A program made the position numbers and the translations under genes. Shown piece by piece: positions 1 to 8,735 of a stretch of 64,000 nucleotides of DNA; position 1 is the first letter of the stretch; every line of letters starts with the position of its first letter. A model generated the notes under the pieces. That model was given only the letters and a program-made list of their open reading frames with translations. It was not told where the DNA came from and searched no databases. The stretch spans positions 1-64,000 of the IMG/VR virus record IMGVR_UViG_3300009529_000001; one strand, written 5' to 3'. This DNA comes from a virus.

Positions 1-2
1 AG

Positions 3-527
3 AATGATGAGCGTTGGACTATTGTTCATGAATTTAATCAATACCTTGAAGAAATTAAAAAATCGCCAGATGAATATCCTCATATGTGCTTGATAGATGT
101 GCCTTTGCATGAAAGTGTTATGCCACATCTTCTTGCAAGATTTGATTGTCTCGTAGGATTTTCCATGGGGGAATCTACTTGGCTTCCAGGACTTCAAGCC
201 ATGGGAATGGGAATTCCTATAATCCAGTTGAACGCTGATTTGACAAATGGATTTCTTGAATATTTACATGATGTTGGATTTTTGTGTATGGAAAAGGAAT
301 ATATTTACGCCGATGAAGAACTTTATAAAGGAACTTCAGAATATTATGAAGGTCAGAAGTTTGCGGAAGGAAATGTTGATGAATTAGCTGGAAAGATGGA
401 AGAAGTATATGAGGATTATGACAATAAAGAAATGCGTGATAAAATTGAATTAGGGCTTAAGAAAGCAAAAGATTGGACTTGGGATAAAGCAATTGAAGAA
501 GTGGACATAAGACTTGGGATTTTTTAG
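3..527 (+). CDS. Glycosyltransferase, C-terminal part (5' end outside window)
   Basis: The reading frame is open from the first bases of the window, so this is the end of a longer gene. The visible 174 residues include a Gly-rich segment of the form ESTWLPGLQAMGMGIPII followed by an acidic helix-rich tail. That Glu plus small-residue pattern is typical of the nucleotide-sugar binding lobe of GT-B glycosyltransferases. It lies just upstream of the tail module, and a second glycosyltransferase sits inside that module, so a role in modifying virion proteins is plausible but inferred. The acceptor and sugar cannot be told from the fragment. Confidence 0.55.
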   Translation, partial: NDERWTIVHEFNQYLEEIKKSPDEYPHMCLIDVPLHESVMPHLLARFDCLVGFSMGESTWLPGLQAMGMGIPIIQLNADLTNGFLEYLHDVGFLCMEKEYIYADEELYKGTSEYYEGQKFAEGNVDELAGKMEEVYEDYDNKEMRDKIELGLKKAKDWTWDKAIEEVDIRLGIF

Positions 528-540
528 TGTTCAAATTTAA

Positions 541-639
541 AAGAATCTATGTAGGATTGCTGATGAATTAGGTCGCTCAAGACAGACAGTTGCAAATAGA
601 GCTGAATGGTTTAAACAAAGATCAAGAAAGGAGTGTTAA
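541..639 (+). pseudogene. Possible helix-turn-helix remnant
   Basis: An open stretch of 32 codons follows a TAA stop and has no ATG or GTG start. It encodes IADELGRSRQTVANRAEWFK, which reads as a complete helix-turn-helix of the type found at the C-terminus of phage HNH homing endonucleases. Its stop lies three bases before the tail tube start codon and its end overlaps that gene's AGGAG ribosome site. It may be the last trace of an endonuclease once linked to the adjacent group I intron. A chance open frame is the alternative. Confidence 0.3.
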
Positions 640-641
640 AC

Positions 642-1316
642 ATGGCCTTCCAGTTGAGGCCTTCAAAAATTAGCTGGCTCTTTTGGTGACAAAAGATGAA
701 AAATCGGGTGAATTCAGGGAACCCTGAGATGGGAATCCTGAGCCAAGCCAGGAAGGGTATAAGTTTCCTGGAAGGTGCAGAGACTAGGAAGGTGAGTCCC
801 AACAATAATCCTTCCCACGAGTGCCCGACAAGTCAAGAGACTTGAAGATATAGTCCGAGCTATAGGGAATTCAACCTATAGAAGTTAAGGATAAAGAGCC
901 TTAGCGATAACAAAACTGACCAATTTAGTGTAGGAACAATTAGTGTAGGTAGTAATGATCTTGGAATTGCTACTGAAGTTACTGTTTCGTATGATGGTGA
1001 TCCGCAGAGTTTCTATGGAGGTGACTATCGTCTGCCTCTTGCTGTAGAACTTGGAAACAGGACTGGTGAAATTACTGTCTCTACTGCAAGGTTTGATACT
1101 GCGGATGATCCGCTTGATAATGCATATGTAACTGTAACTCTTGCAACGGGGAAGAACAGTGGTGGTCTTACTGGAACAATTAACTATTGCAAAGTAACAA
1201 GTTATAATGTGAATTCTACGCAGAATGACTTTGTGACTTCAGATATGACATTGGCGATTAGTAGTCAGGATGCTGAAGGGGCTTCCAAGGGAGGTTCTTG
1301 GCCAAGTTGGGTATAG
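642..1316 (+). CDS. Major tail tube protein, interrupted by a group I intron
   Basis: Two exons, 642-649 and 905-1316, join in frame after removal of bases 650-904. The product is 139 residues starting MAFDNKTDQFSVGTISVG and ending at TAG 1314-1316. AGGAG at 629-633 gives a good ribosome site for the ATG at 642. The sequence is beta-rich with many Gly, Ser and Thr and no membrane segment. The gene directly precedes the overlapping tail chaperone pair and the tape measure gene, the usual place for a tail tube protein. The functional call rests on size, composition and gene order. A terminator-like hairpin follows the stop, as expected for a highly expressed structural gene. Confidence 0.6.
650..904 (+). 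ncRNA. Group I self-splicing intron
   Basis: The 255-nt element has the full group I core. P1 pairs exon GGCCTT (644-649) with GAGGCC (656-661), placing the conserved U.G pair at the 5' splice site. A P2 hairpin spans 679-696 with a GTGA tetraloop. P3 pairs TCGGG (704-708) with CCCGA (824-828). P7 pairs GACTA (782-786) with TAGTC (851-855). P8 is GGAAGG (787-792) with CCTTCC (810-815), and P9 is CTATAGG (860-866) with CCTATAG (875-881). The last intron base is G904, and the 3' exon CGAT can pair with GTTG (653-656) as P10. No endonuclease gene lies inside it. It interrupts the second codon group of the tail tube gene. Confidence 0.9.
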
Positions 1317-1355
1317 TAAACGACTTACAGGTTTTTAGAATATTTTTAAATTTTT

Positions 1356-1390
1356 AATAACGGTTGATTTTTATCAACCGTTATTTTATT
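1356..1390 (+). terminator. Rho-independent terminator after tail tube gene
   Basis: A perfect 13-bp stem pairs 1356-1368 with 1373-1385 around a TTTT loop and is followed by a T-rich tail. It lies 40 bases after the tail tube stop codon and before the chaperone gene. It probably sets the tail tube message apart from the less abundant downstream tail proteins. Confidence 0.75.
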
Positions 1391-1428
1391 GAATAGATTA
1401 GAACGTTTATAAAACAAAGGAGGATAGT

Positions 1429-1944
1429 ATGAAATTTCTCAAATTATCATTATCTGATGAAAAAGTTTACACTTTTTCAACTCTTACGATTAAACAGAGA
1501 TTGGCGTTGAAAGATGTTTATAAGAAAGCATTAGATCTTCAGAAAGAAATAAATAGAATTCAATTTGATGTTGATGAGAAAGGAAAACCGAAGAAAGATG
1601 AAGAGGGTGCAATTACTGTTAAAGAATTAAGTCCAGATGATCAAAATGAATTAATTGGTATTCAGGATCAAATGGTAGCAATTCTTATCGACATTGTTAG
1701 AATGTCTATCGCCAGAAAACATCCAGAATTTAAGAGAGACAAAAAGAATGAAAAGGAAGATATAGAAATCAAAGATAAGATGTTAGAATTATTTGATTTT
1801 GATGATGCTACAGATGTAAGTAGATTTGCAATGAATGGAGAGATTCCTTATAGAGAAGCCACTGAATATGATTTTAGTGAATTGAAAACTGTAACTAGTA
1901 TGACTTTTAGTGATGATGAAAAATCAGAAGAGAAGTCTGAATGA
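1429..1944 (+). CDS. Tail assembly chaperone, upstream frame (gpG-like)
   Basis: A 171-residue, charged, helix-rich protein with an acidic C-terminus. AAGGAGG at 1418-1424 precedes the ATG. It lies between the tail tube and tape measure genes and overlaps the following frame by 35 bases. That is the standard arrangement of tailed-phage chaperones that coat the tape measure protein during tail assembly. Family assignment is from position and architecture, since the sequence itself is not diagnostic. The frame ends in TGA at 1942-1944, inside the window in which the next frame is already open, so a slippage product is possible. Confidence 0.6.
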   Translation: MKFLKLSLSDEKVYTFSTLTIKQRLALKDVYKKALDLQKEINRIQFDVDEKGKPKKDEEGAITVKELSPDDQNELIGIQDQMVAILIDIVRMSIARKHPEFKRDKKNEKEDIEIKDKMLELFDFDDATDVSRFAMNGEIPYREATEYDFSELKTVTSMTFSDDEKSEEKSE

Positions 1945-2593
1945 ACAATTAGAAGATTTGAAAAAATCTATATTGGGAAGTTCAGACGCAGCAAATTATT
2001 TTGAAGAAATAGAATTCCCGGATGGAACTGTTATAAAAGCAGACGTCCGGGATTTTTATGATATAGTTGATATGTTTGCAAGCAATTATGGATTAGGAGG
2101 ATGTAAGACATTAAAGGAATTTATAGAACATATTGATGAAATTGATTTAAATATATTAATTGGATTACAAGGATCTATTATAAGACGCATAGAAGCAATG
2201 TATGGTAAAAAATCTTCTTGGAAAGATCATCAAATAGAAGGACGGAAGGAAATGAAAGTACCAGAACAATTTAGACCTAAACAAAAGAACAGAATTGTTG
2301 CTGGACCTCAAGAAAAAATATTTATAGGCAAAGAATCTTCAAAGGCCGAATTACAAAAAATGGGAATGTTTTTGAAATCATGGGGTGCTCCTTATGATAA
2401 AGTCAATGAGGCTATTAATCAGATAAAGAAAGGAAAGATAGCTATACCAGACGAAGATTTTAGTTGGATAACGCCTGAAGTACTATTACATCCGAATTTT
2501 GATACTAGGCTTGTTTTAAAAGCTATGAGAAAATCAAGAGAAAAATCAATTAATTTCAATGTGGGACGCGATACTTTGAATGCGAGAAGATAA
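1910..2593 (+). CDS. Tail assembly chaperone, downstream frame (gpT-like)
   Basis: The second chaperone frame is open from 1904 and is +1 (equivalently -2) relative to the preceding gene. The first possible start is GTG at 1910, followed by ATG at 1913, but neither has a clear ribosome site. Production as an extension of the upstream chaperone by programmed frameshifting between 1904 and 1944 is therefore the likelier route. The 227-residue product is helical and basic and includes a stretch resembling tail chaperone C-terminal domains. It ends by overlapping the tape measure start codon (TAATG). Independent initiation by coupling cannot be excluded. Confidence 0.55.
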   Translation: MMMKNQKRSLNEQLEDLKKSILGSSDAANYFEEIEFPDGTVIKADVRDFYDIVDMFASNYGLGGCKTLKEFIEHIDEIDLNILIGLQGSIIRRIEAMYGKKSSWKDHQIEGRKEMKVPEQFRPKQKNRIVAGPQEKIFIGKESSKAELQKMGMFLKSWGAPYDKVNEAINQIKKGKIAIPDEDFSWITPEVLLHPNFDTRLVLKAMRKSREKSINFNVGRDTLNARR

Positions 2594-5500
2594 TGCCTGA
2601 CCAAGTAATCGCTCTTACTCTAAAATTAAAAGATCGTGGGATTGCTGGCACCACTTCTAAGATGGTAAAATTGAAGGGGACTGTCAAGCAATTAGATAAA
2701 GCTTTAGCATCTGCCGCAGGATCAGGATTGAAGGGCGCTACATGGATGCGCTCTGGATATAAGAAAGCACGAGAAGAATTAAAGAATGCGGCAAAGAATG
2801 CTAAAAATTTAGAAACTGGTCTTAAAGCTGTTAATGTAGAGCTTACTAATATAGGGCGTGGAAGAGCAGGATCAACGATAGGTAAGATATTAGGAGGAAA
2901 AGATTTTGCGGCTGAACGTCGTGCAAAACTTAATGCTATAAGACGTGCTATGCGTGAAGAAGAAAGATTACGTGAACGTATGCAGCGTCAGCAAATGCAA
3001 AGGATGGCAAAACAAAGAGCAAGATTTTCAAAAATGATGATCGGTACGATTCAAACTACAGGCTTTGTAGGAATTGCTGCTGCTAGTGCATTAAAAACCT
3101 TATTTGATCCTACTAAAATTCAAGGTATATTTGGTCCTGCTCTTGGACAATTGGGTTCAGTTATTGGAAATTTGTTTGGAGAAACCATTGGTTCAATTTT
3201 AGGAGATTTAGGAAAAGCTGGTGGTGAAATTGCTGAAGCTTTATTAAATGGAATAACTGCTACTCTAAGACTTGGCGCAAGATTTTTAGGTAGTTTTTTT
3301 GAAACGTTCTTTATTGGTGTGATTGCAGCACACGGAACGATGATGGTTTCTATTCTGGTAGGCATAGTTGCAGGACTTGTAAGAGCGGTAATGGAAACTT
3401 TTACAGCTTTTGTTAAAGAAATTGTAGATTTATTTAGGTCTTTAGTCAAAGCGATTGTGGCCATTATTTCAGCATTTGTTAAGACAGTAGTAGCAATTTT
3501 TAGAGGAATAGGAAAAATAATAGTAGGAGTCTGGAAAGGAGTTTGGGCAACTCTTAAGGCTATAACAAAATTATCTGTTCAAGCTATTCTTGGTATTGTG
3601 AAAAAACTTGTAGATCAAATTGCTGTTGGTTTTAAAGAATTTGTGGCAATTCAGGTAGAAGCTGCAAAAACATTTGGCCTTGTAACAGATGTTGCAGGAC
3701 AATCGACGAGGAAGTTTGCTACTCTTGCGATGAGATTAGCAAGTGAATTTGGATTTGCAATGGGGGATATTCAAAAGACTCTATTTGATGTTACTTCGGC
3801 AGGATTTAGAACTGCTGCTAAAGGTGCAAAAATTTTAGAAAAATCTTCTATATTAGCTGTAGCTGGTGCTGCAAGTCTTTCAGGAGCTACTAAGGCTGTT
3901 GTTTCAGTTCTTAGAGCATATAGTAAAGATGCTAGTGAAGCAGATCTGGTAACAAGACAATTATTTGCAGGACAGGTATTTGCAAGAGCAACGGTTGATG
4001 AATTTGCTTCTGCATTAACAAATATTATTCCTATTGCTTCTTCTGCTGGCGTGAGTTTTGAAGATGTAACGAAAGCACTTGCAACTATTACATTGTCAGG
4101 ATTTTCTGCAAGTAGAGCCTCACGTGGATTAAGTTTGTTATTGACAGGATTGATTGCTCCTAGCGGCCAAATTCGTAAGAAGTTTGAAGGTATTGGTATG
4201 AGTTTTACAGAAATGGGGAAAAATGGGCAAATTGTTCTTAAGCCTTTGGGAGATATTATCAAACAATTGCAGAAAGTTTCCATTGCTGAGATTAGGACTG
4301 TTGCATCTCGTATTCAGTCAAGAAATGCTGTATTAGCATTAAAATCAGGTTATGAAAAATATCTTGAAATTTCACGCGATTTTGTTAAGGTAACTAAACA
4401 GCTTGATGCAGCACACAAGGGCGTAACAAAAGAATTTGATAGACAGTTTAAAATTCTTTATGGGAATATTACTGTATTACGTTCTTTACTTGTTGGGGGA
4501 TTTGCAAGAGCAATTCAGGGTCCATTTAAAGATCTTGTAGATATGATTAAAGAGATTACACAATGGTTATTAAAATCAGAAGCCGTTGAAAGATTTTTTA
4601 AGGCTTTCCAAAAATTTGCACAGCCTGTGATTGATACAATAATTGAGCCTATGAAAAAAGGACTTGATGGTATTTTAACTGTATTAAAGACTGAAGATTT
4701 TGCTAAGATTTTTGAGACAGAAACGGCGGAAAAATTTAGAGAAGCTTTATTAAAGATTGTTGAACATATTAAAAATATTCCGACCTTTTTAGTAAAGATT
4801 TTTGATACTGTATTGGATACCATTGAAATAATAAAGATTGAAGCAAAATTTATTGCGGATGTAATCTCAGGAATGTTTAAAAAATTAGCTGATCCAGAAA
4901 CTTTTGTTAAATCTTTTGATGCGTTTGCTAATGCATTTATGGATGTAATTAGTATTATAGGAAAATTTTTGTATCAAACTTTGAAAGATGTATTTCTTAT
5001 GTTGGTTGATTTTTTCAATGCTACAATTGGACCAAAAATAGTAGATTTTATAGATAAGATGGTTGATAAAGTAATTGTTGAATTGGGAACATCTTTTATA
5101 GGGAATTTACCTTTTATTGGGATGGAAGATAAAACTTTTAAGGATGCTTTGCGTAGAAAAGGTGTAAGAGAACAGGTTGGTACTCTTGAAGAAGAAATAA
5201 GAACAGGGGGTAAAGAAAAAACTAGAGAGAGATTAGAAAAAGAATTAGGAGAAACAAGAAGAGCTTTAGTAAAACTTGAAAGATCAGTCTTAAAAGGAGG
5301 CTGGAGTGGTTTACAAGCACATAAAGAACGTAAAGAACGTGAAGCTGCTATTGAAGCTGCTAAATTAAGTGTTGAAGTAGCTGAAGATCAGCTTAAAGCT
5401 TTTGCGATAGCTCTTAAAAACGTAACTGATCCTTTAGGAAGAGAGACTGCTGCTGCAAAAAGTATGATGGCAAGAATTGCTGCATTAAGAGCAACTTTTG

Positions 5501-6000
5501 GTCCTAGATTTAGAGGAGCGGCTGCTGGAGTTGGAGCGGCTGCTAAGGCTGGCGCTGGTAAAATAGGAAAAATTGTAGGTGCAGGTGAAATAACTGGATC
5601 AGCACAAGCGGCAAGAGCTACTGCATTAGGACAATTAAAGGCTAATCAAGAAAAACGTACCCAAGAAAGACTTCAAGCTGAAGCAGCAAGAAAAGAAGAT
5701 TGGGCAAGACGTAAGGCACAAATTACTACTGCTGATTGGATAGGGGAAATGGGCGTTCCGACTGTTTATGAAAAAGGTTATAAAGAAAAGAAACCATATA
5801 CGACTAGAGGTGGATTAGTTGGTTCTGAAGCTGAAAGAGAGCTTAGAGCTTCAAATAAAGCAGAATTTGATCGTCTTGTTACTATATTTCAAAATATTGA
5901 AAAAAATACAAGACGATCTGCTGAAGGTGCAATAGTTCAAGAACGTGCTGCTGCTAATATGGTGGGAGAGATGGGCGTTCCGACTGTTTATAGTGAATAA
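2593..6000 (+). CDS. Tape measure protein
   Basis: At 1135 residues this is the longest protein in the tail module. It has a basic coiled-coil N-terminal region, several long hydrophobic helices at about residues 150-350, a central Ala/Gly-rich domain typical of tape measure proteins (about 365-630), and a charged coiled-coil C-terminal third. It follows the chaperone pair directly with a TAATG overlap. The protein sets tail length and is ejected during infection; by the usual relation of length to residues the tail would be well over 100 nm. The peptide MGVPTVY occurs twice near the C-terminus, at 5752 and 5972, which is unusual. Confidence 0.85.
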   Translation: MPDQVIALTLKLKDRGIAGTTSKMVKLKGTVKQLDKALASAAGSGLKGATWMRSGYKKAREELKNAAKNAKNLETGLKAVNVELTNIGRGRAGSTIGKILGGKDFAAERRAKLNAIRRAMREEERLRERMQRQQMQRMAKQRARFSKMMIGTIQTTGFVGIAAASALKTLFDPTKIQGIFGPALGQLGSVIGNLFGETIGSILGDLGKAGGEIAEALLNGITATLRLGARFLGSFFETFFIGVIAAHGTMMVSILVGIVAGLVRAVMETFTAFVKEIVDLFRSLVKAIVAIISAFVKTVVAIFRGIGKIIVGVWKGVWATLKAITKLSVQAILGIVKKLVDQIAVGFKEFVAIQVEAAKTFGLVTDVAGQSTRKFATLAMRLASEFGFAMGDIQKTLFDVTSAGFRTAAKGAKILEKSSILAVAGAASLSGATKAVVSVLRAYSKDASEADLVTRQLFAGQVFARATVDEFASALTNIIPIASSAGVSFEDVTKALATITLSGFSASRASRGLSLLLTGLIAPSGQIRKKFEGIGMSFTEMGKNGQIVLKPLGDIIKQLQKVSIAEIRTVASRIQSRNAVLALKSGYEKYLEISRDFVKVTKQLDAAHKGVTKEFDRQFKILYGNITVLRSLLVGGFARAIQGPFKDLVDMIKEITQWLLKSEAVERFFKAFQKFAQPVIDTIIEPMKKGLDGILTVLKTEDFAKIFETETAEKFREALLKIVEHIKNIPTFLVKIFDTVLDTIEIIKIEAKFIADVISGMFKKLADPETFVKSFDAFANAFMDVISIIGKFLYQTLKDVFLMLVDFFNATIGPKIVDFIDKMVDKVIVELGTSFIGNLPFIGMEDKTFKDALRRKGVREQVGTLEEEIRTGGKEKTRERLEKELGETRRALVKLERSVLKGGWSGLQAHKERKEREAAIEAAKLSVEVAEDQLKAFAIALKNVTDPLGRETAAAKSMMARIAALRATFGPRFRGAAAGVGAAAKAGAGKIGKIVGAGEITGSAQAARATALGQLKANQEKRTQERLQAEAARKEDWARRKAQITTADWIGEMGVPTVYEKGYKEKKPYTTRGGLVGSEAERELRASNKAEFDRLVTIFQNIEKNTRRSAEGAIVQERAAANMVGEMGVPTVYSE

Positions 6001-6812
6001 TGGTTTATCCTACTTTCGATGGTGATCAAGTTGCAACAGAGGGTTACGGCGTCTTGAGTGGACGTAGTAGTCCGTTTGTTGTATTATATCCTAGAACGGT
6101 TGGCGGAATTCTTCAGGAATCTGGTGTTGTAACAAAAAGATTAAATCTGCGTAGTTATCTTATTCCTCCTTCTACTGCTACTCGAAAAACTATAGAAGAA
6201 TATTGTAATTCTTTAAACGAACAAATAGGAACAAAAGAAGCAAATTTAATTCTTAATGGAAATACTTATTTAAATTGTAATGTAGAAAATATAGATTATG
6301 ATTTAGAAAAAGTAAAGAATTATATAAGATACACAATTGGTTTTATAATAGGAGATCAGAATACAGGAGGGTCAGTAAGACAATTGTCTGTGTCTGACCT
6401 TTTAGGATTTACACGCGGACGTGTAATGACATTTCAATCAACTTTAGATGATTTTACAAATAGAACTTTTACATTTTGGCATAATACCGATAAAGTAAGA
6501 AATTTTGAAACACAGATAACAGTAACTTATACTGACAGTTTTGGAGGAGGAAGCAGAATAATTCGTGTAGGTGGATTTGAAAGAATAAGGTGTGAATGTT
6601 GGATATTGGGATTGGATGAAGGTCAATTAAATAGAAAAAATCTTGAAGCTTATTTCTACAATATGATTAATGGACCATTGGGAAGATTAGGTACATTGGT
6701 TATAAATGGTGAAACACTGAAAAATTGTTTCTTCGAGTCTGCATCTATGTCTGACGAAACTGGAATAGGAATTAATTATAATCTATCATTCCTAAAATCT
6801 TTAGCATGTTGA
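6000..6812 (+). CDS. Distal tail protein (Dit-like)
   Basis: A 270-residue beta-rich protein directly after the tape measure gene, with start and stop codons overlapping. The two halves resemble each other: a motif with LILNGNTYLNC near residue 80 recurs as LVINGETLKNC near residue 235, suggesting an internal duplication. Position right after the tape measure gene and the size fit the distal tail protein that joins the tail tube to the tip complex. The sequence does not give a specific family by eye, so this is an assignment from context. Confidence 0.5.
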   Translation: MVYPTFDGDQVATEGYGVLSGRSSPFVVLYPRTVGGILQESGVVTKRLNLRSYLIPPSTATRKTIEEYCNSLNEQIGTKEANLILNGNTYLNCNVENIDYDLEKVKNYIRYTIGFIIGDQNTGGSVRQLSVSDLLGFTRGRVMTFQSTLDDFTNRTFTFWHNTDKVRNFETQITVTYTDSFGGGSRIIRVGGFERIRCECWILGLDEGQLNRKNLEAYFYNMINGPLGRLGTLVINGETLKNCFFESASMSDETGIGINYNLSFLKSLAC

Positions 6813-6839
6813 GAGCTATGATAAACGTTATTGTTTTAT

Positions 6840-8735
6840 ATGAAAATATTGATATTAGATCCTGGTTTTGAATATTCCACTTTAGCAGTAGCAGAAAGCT
6901 ATTATAATGCGTTTGTGCGTCTTGGGTATGAAGTAGAAGAATATGATACGCACCATGCTTTTAGAGAAGCATCGAGATTAACGAAGTTTCAATGTCCTGC
7001 CTGTAAAGAAAATTTTAATTTTTCAGAAGAATATAATTGGAATAGACTTACTGAAATAGTAACTGCTCCTATTTTGAATATTGTCGTTCAAGATAGATTT
7101 GATGTAGTTATAGCAATTCATGGATACCATATTAATCCTGTTATTATTAATAGCATAAGAAAGATTGGATGCAAAACTGCTTTGGTTCTTACTGATGAAC
7201 CTCAACAAATGGATATAACTAAAGGTTGGAGTCAATTTTATGACTACAATTTTTCAAATGATAAAGGTACTGCTAATTATCATCACAATGGATATTATTT
7301 GCCAATGGCCGCAGACGAAAGAATATTCAAACCGCAAAAAGTATTGACAATGTATGAGTCGGATATTTTAGTTGGAGGAAGTTTTTATCGAGAACGTTTT
7401 AAATTTCTTATGGATCCTGATCTGACACAATGTATGTTCAGGCACAATACAAAATTTATTGGAGCTAGGAAAAGTAATTTTGGAAATAATGATATAAGAA
7501 ATAACTTATTTGTAGGGAATAAAATATCGTATGAAGAAATGGCAAAATATACGGCTGGTACAAAAATTAACGTCGATATACCTAGAGATGAGTTCCGTGA
7601 CGGTATATTCTTGTCTGGGAACACTAAAAAAATAAAAGCAACATGTTTAGCCCCGCGCATTTTTGAATCGCCTCTGGCAGGAGCATTAGTTCTTACGTCT
7701 GGGCAACGTCGAGATATATTTGATCTATTTCCTGAGGGAATGTTTCCAATATATGGAGATCAGAGTCACCTTACTCAATTGATTGAAGAATATCTAGGAG
7801 ATGAGGAAAAACGAAAGAAATTAGTAGAAGAACAAAGAAAATATTGTCTTGAAAATCACACTTATTATGAAAGAGCTAAAGAAATTGCAAAGGTTATGGA
7901 TTTAAGTTTAACAAGAAAAATAAGTAATACATTTGTTTGGAATAGAAAGGCAGTTAAACATTGGGAACTTATATGGCGAAAAAATTATGATTTTATGAAG
8001 AAAAAAGAATATTATAAAAATAGGAGTTTAGAAAGTCTTAAAAATCATTATAATAATGGATCAATAAATATTGTTAGTAATGGTCCTTCTTTAGAAAAAT
8101 ATGTAGAGGATTTAAATGGGAAACAAGTAATTAATATGACAGTTAATGACGCCTTCAGATATATTGATTGTCAATACTATGTAGTTATTCATCCTGACGA
8201 TGATGTATATGAAAGATGCGTAGAAGATCTAGATGATTTAAGGCATAAAGAAACAATGTTGTTAGCTTCTTCTGTAGTAAATTATAAAGTTGTGGAACAT
8301 TGGATAAAGAGAAATTTACCTGTTAAGTTTTTTGGAACATCATTAAATGAAGAAGATAGTATAAAGAGAGTAATACGTTTAGTATATAATTTTCCAATTC
8401 TTGATGCAGGATATTCAGTAGGGTATTCAGCTATAACATGTGCATTGTATATGGGGCTGACTAAGGAAATCAATGTATATGGATTAGATTTTTGTTATAA
8501 AAACATGAAACGTTATGCTTTTGAAGAGCCAATAAAGTTTAAGGATGCACTTGATAGAGAAACTATCCTACTTGAGGATGCCGAAGGAAATCCGGTTTTG
8601 ACTGATAGTGTTTTAATTAAGAGTAGAGACTTAGTTTTAGATTTAATAAGAAAAAATCCGAATACAAGATTTAATATATATGGTGGAGGATTATTGTATT
8701 CGGATAAGATAGAAAATTTAATAGTACATGTCTGA
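6840..8735 (+). CDS. Two-domain protein: CgeB-like glycosyltransferase fused to DUF115/MptE-like domain
   Basis: The ATG at 6840 gives a protein starting MKILILDPGFEYSTLAVAES. Residues 1 to about 360 look like a GT-B glycosyltransferase of the CgeB type, with the Glu-containing APRIFESPLAGALVLTSG motif near residue 275. The last 230 residues start with INIVSNGPSLEKYV and include a Gly-rich YGLDFCYKN motif, typical of the DUF115/MptE-like fold seen in flagellin glycosylation factors. It is inserted between tail genes and ends by overlapping the next one. It probably modifies a tail protein or host surface glycan; the substrate is unknown. No strong ribosome site is seen. Confidence 0.65.
   Translation: MKILILDPGFEYSTLAVAESYYNAFVRLGYEVEEYDTHHAFREASRLTKFQCPACKENFNFSEEYNWNRLTEIVTAPILNIVVQDRFDVVIAIHGYHINPVIINSIRKIGCKTALVLTDEPQQMDITKGWSQFYDYNFSNDKGTANYHHNGYYLPMAADERIFKPQKVLTMYESDILVGGSFYRERFKFLMDPDLTQCMFRHNTKFIGARKSNFGNNDIRNNLFVGNKISYEEMAKYTAGTKINVDIPRDEFRDGIFLSGNTKKIKATCLAPRIFESPLAGALVLTSGQRRDIFDLFPEGMFPIYGDQSHLTQLIEEYLGDEEKRKKLVEEQRKYCLENHTYYERAKEIAKVMDLSLTRKISNTFVWNRKAVKHWELIWRKNYDFMKKKEYYKNRSLESLKNHYNNGSINIVSNGPSLEKYVEDLNGKQVINMTVNDAFRYIDCQYYVVIHPDDDVYERCVEDLDDLRHKETMLLASSVVNYKVVEHWIKRNLPVKFFGTSLNEEDSIKRVIRLVYNFPILDAGYSVGYSAITCALYMGLTKEINVYGLDFCYKNMKRYAFEEPIKFKDALDRETILLEDAEGNPVLTDSVLIKSRDLVLDLIRKNPNTRFNIYGGGLLYSDKIENLIVHV

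Noticed and set aside
676-696. The hairpin at TCTTTTG-GTGA-CAAAAGA as P1 with a splice site after CTTTT
   Set aside because: It lacks the U.G pair, and the resulting protein would keep an odd insert; GGCCTT/GAGGCC fits P1 and gives a clean frame.
3120-4823. Long minus-strand open frames (114, 170 and 102 codons) opposite the tape measure gene
   Set aside because: They are antisense to a well-supported gene and have no ribosome sites or meaningful protein patterns.
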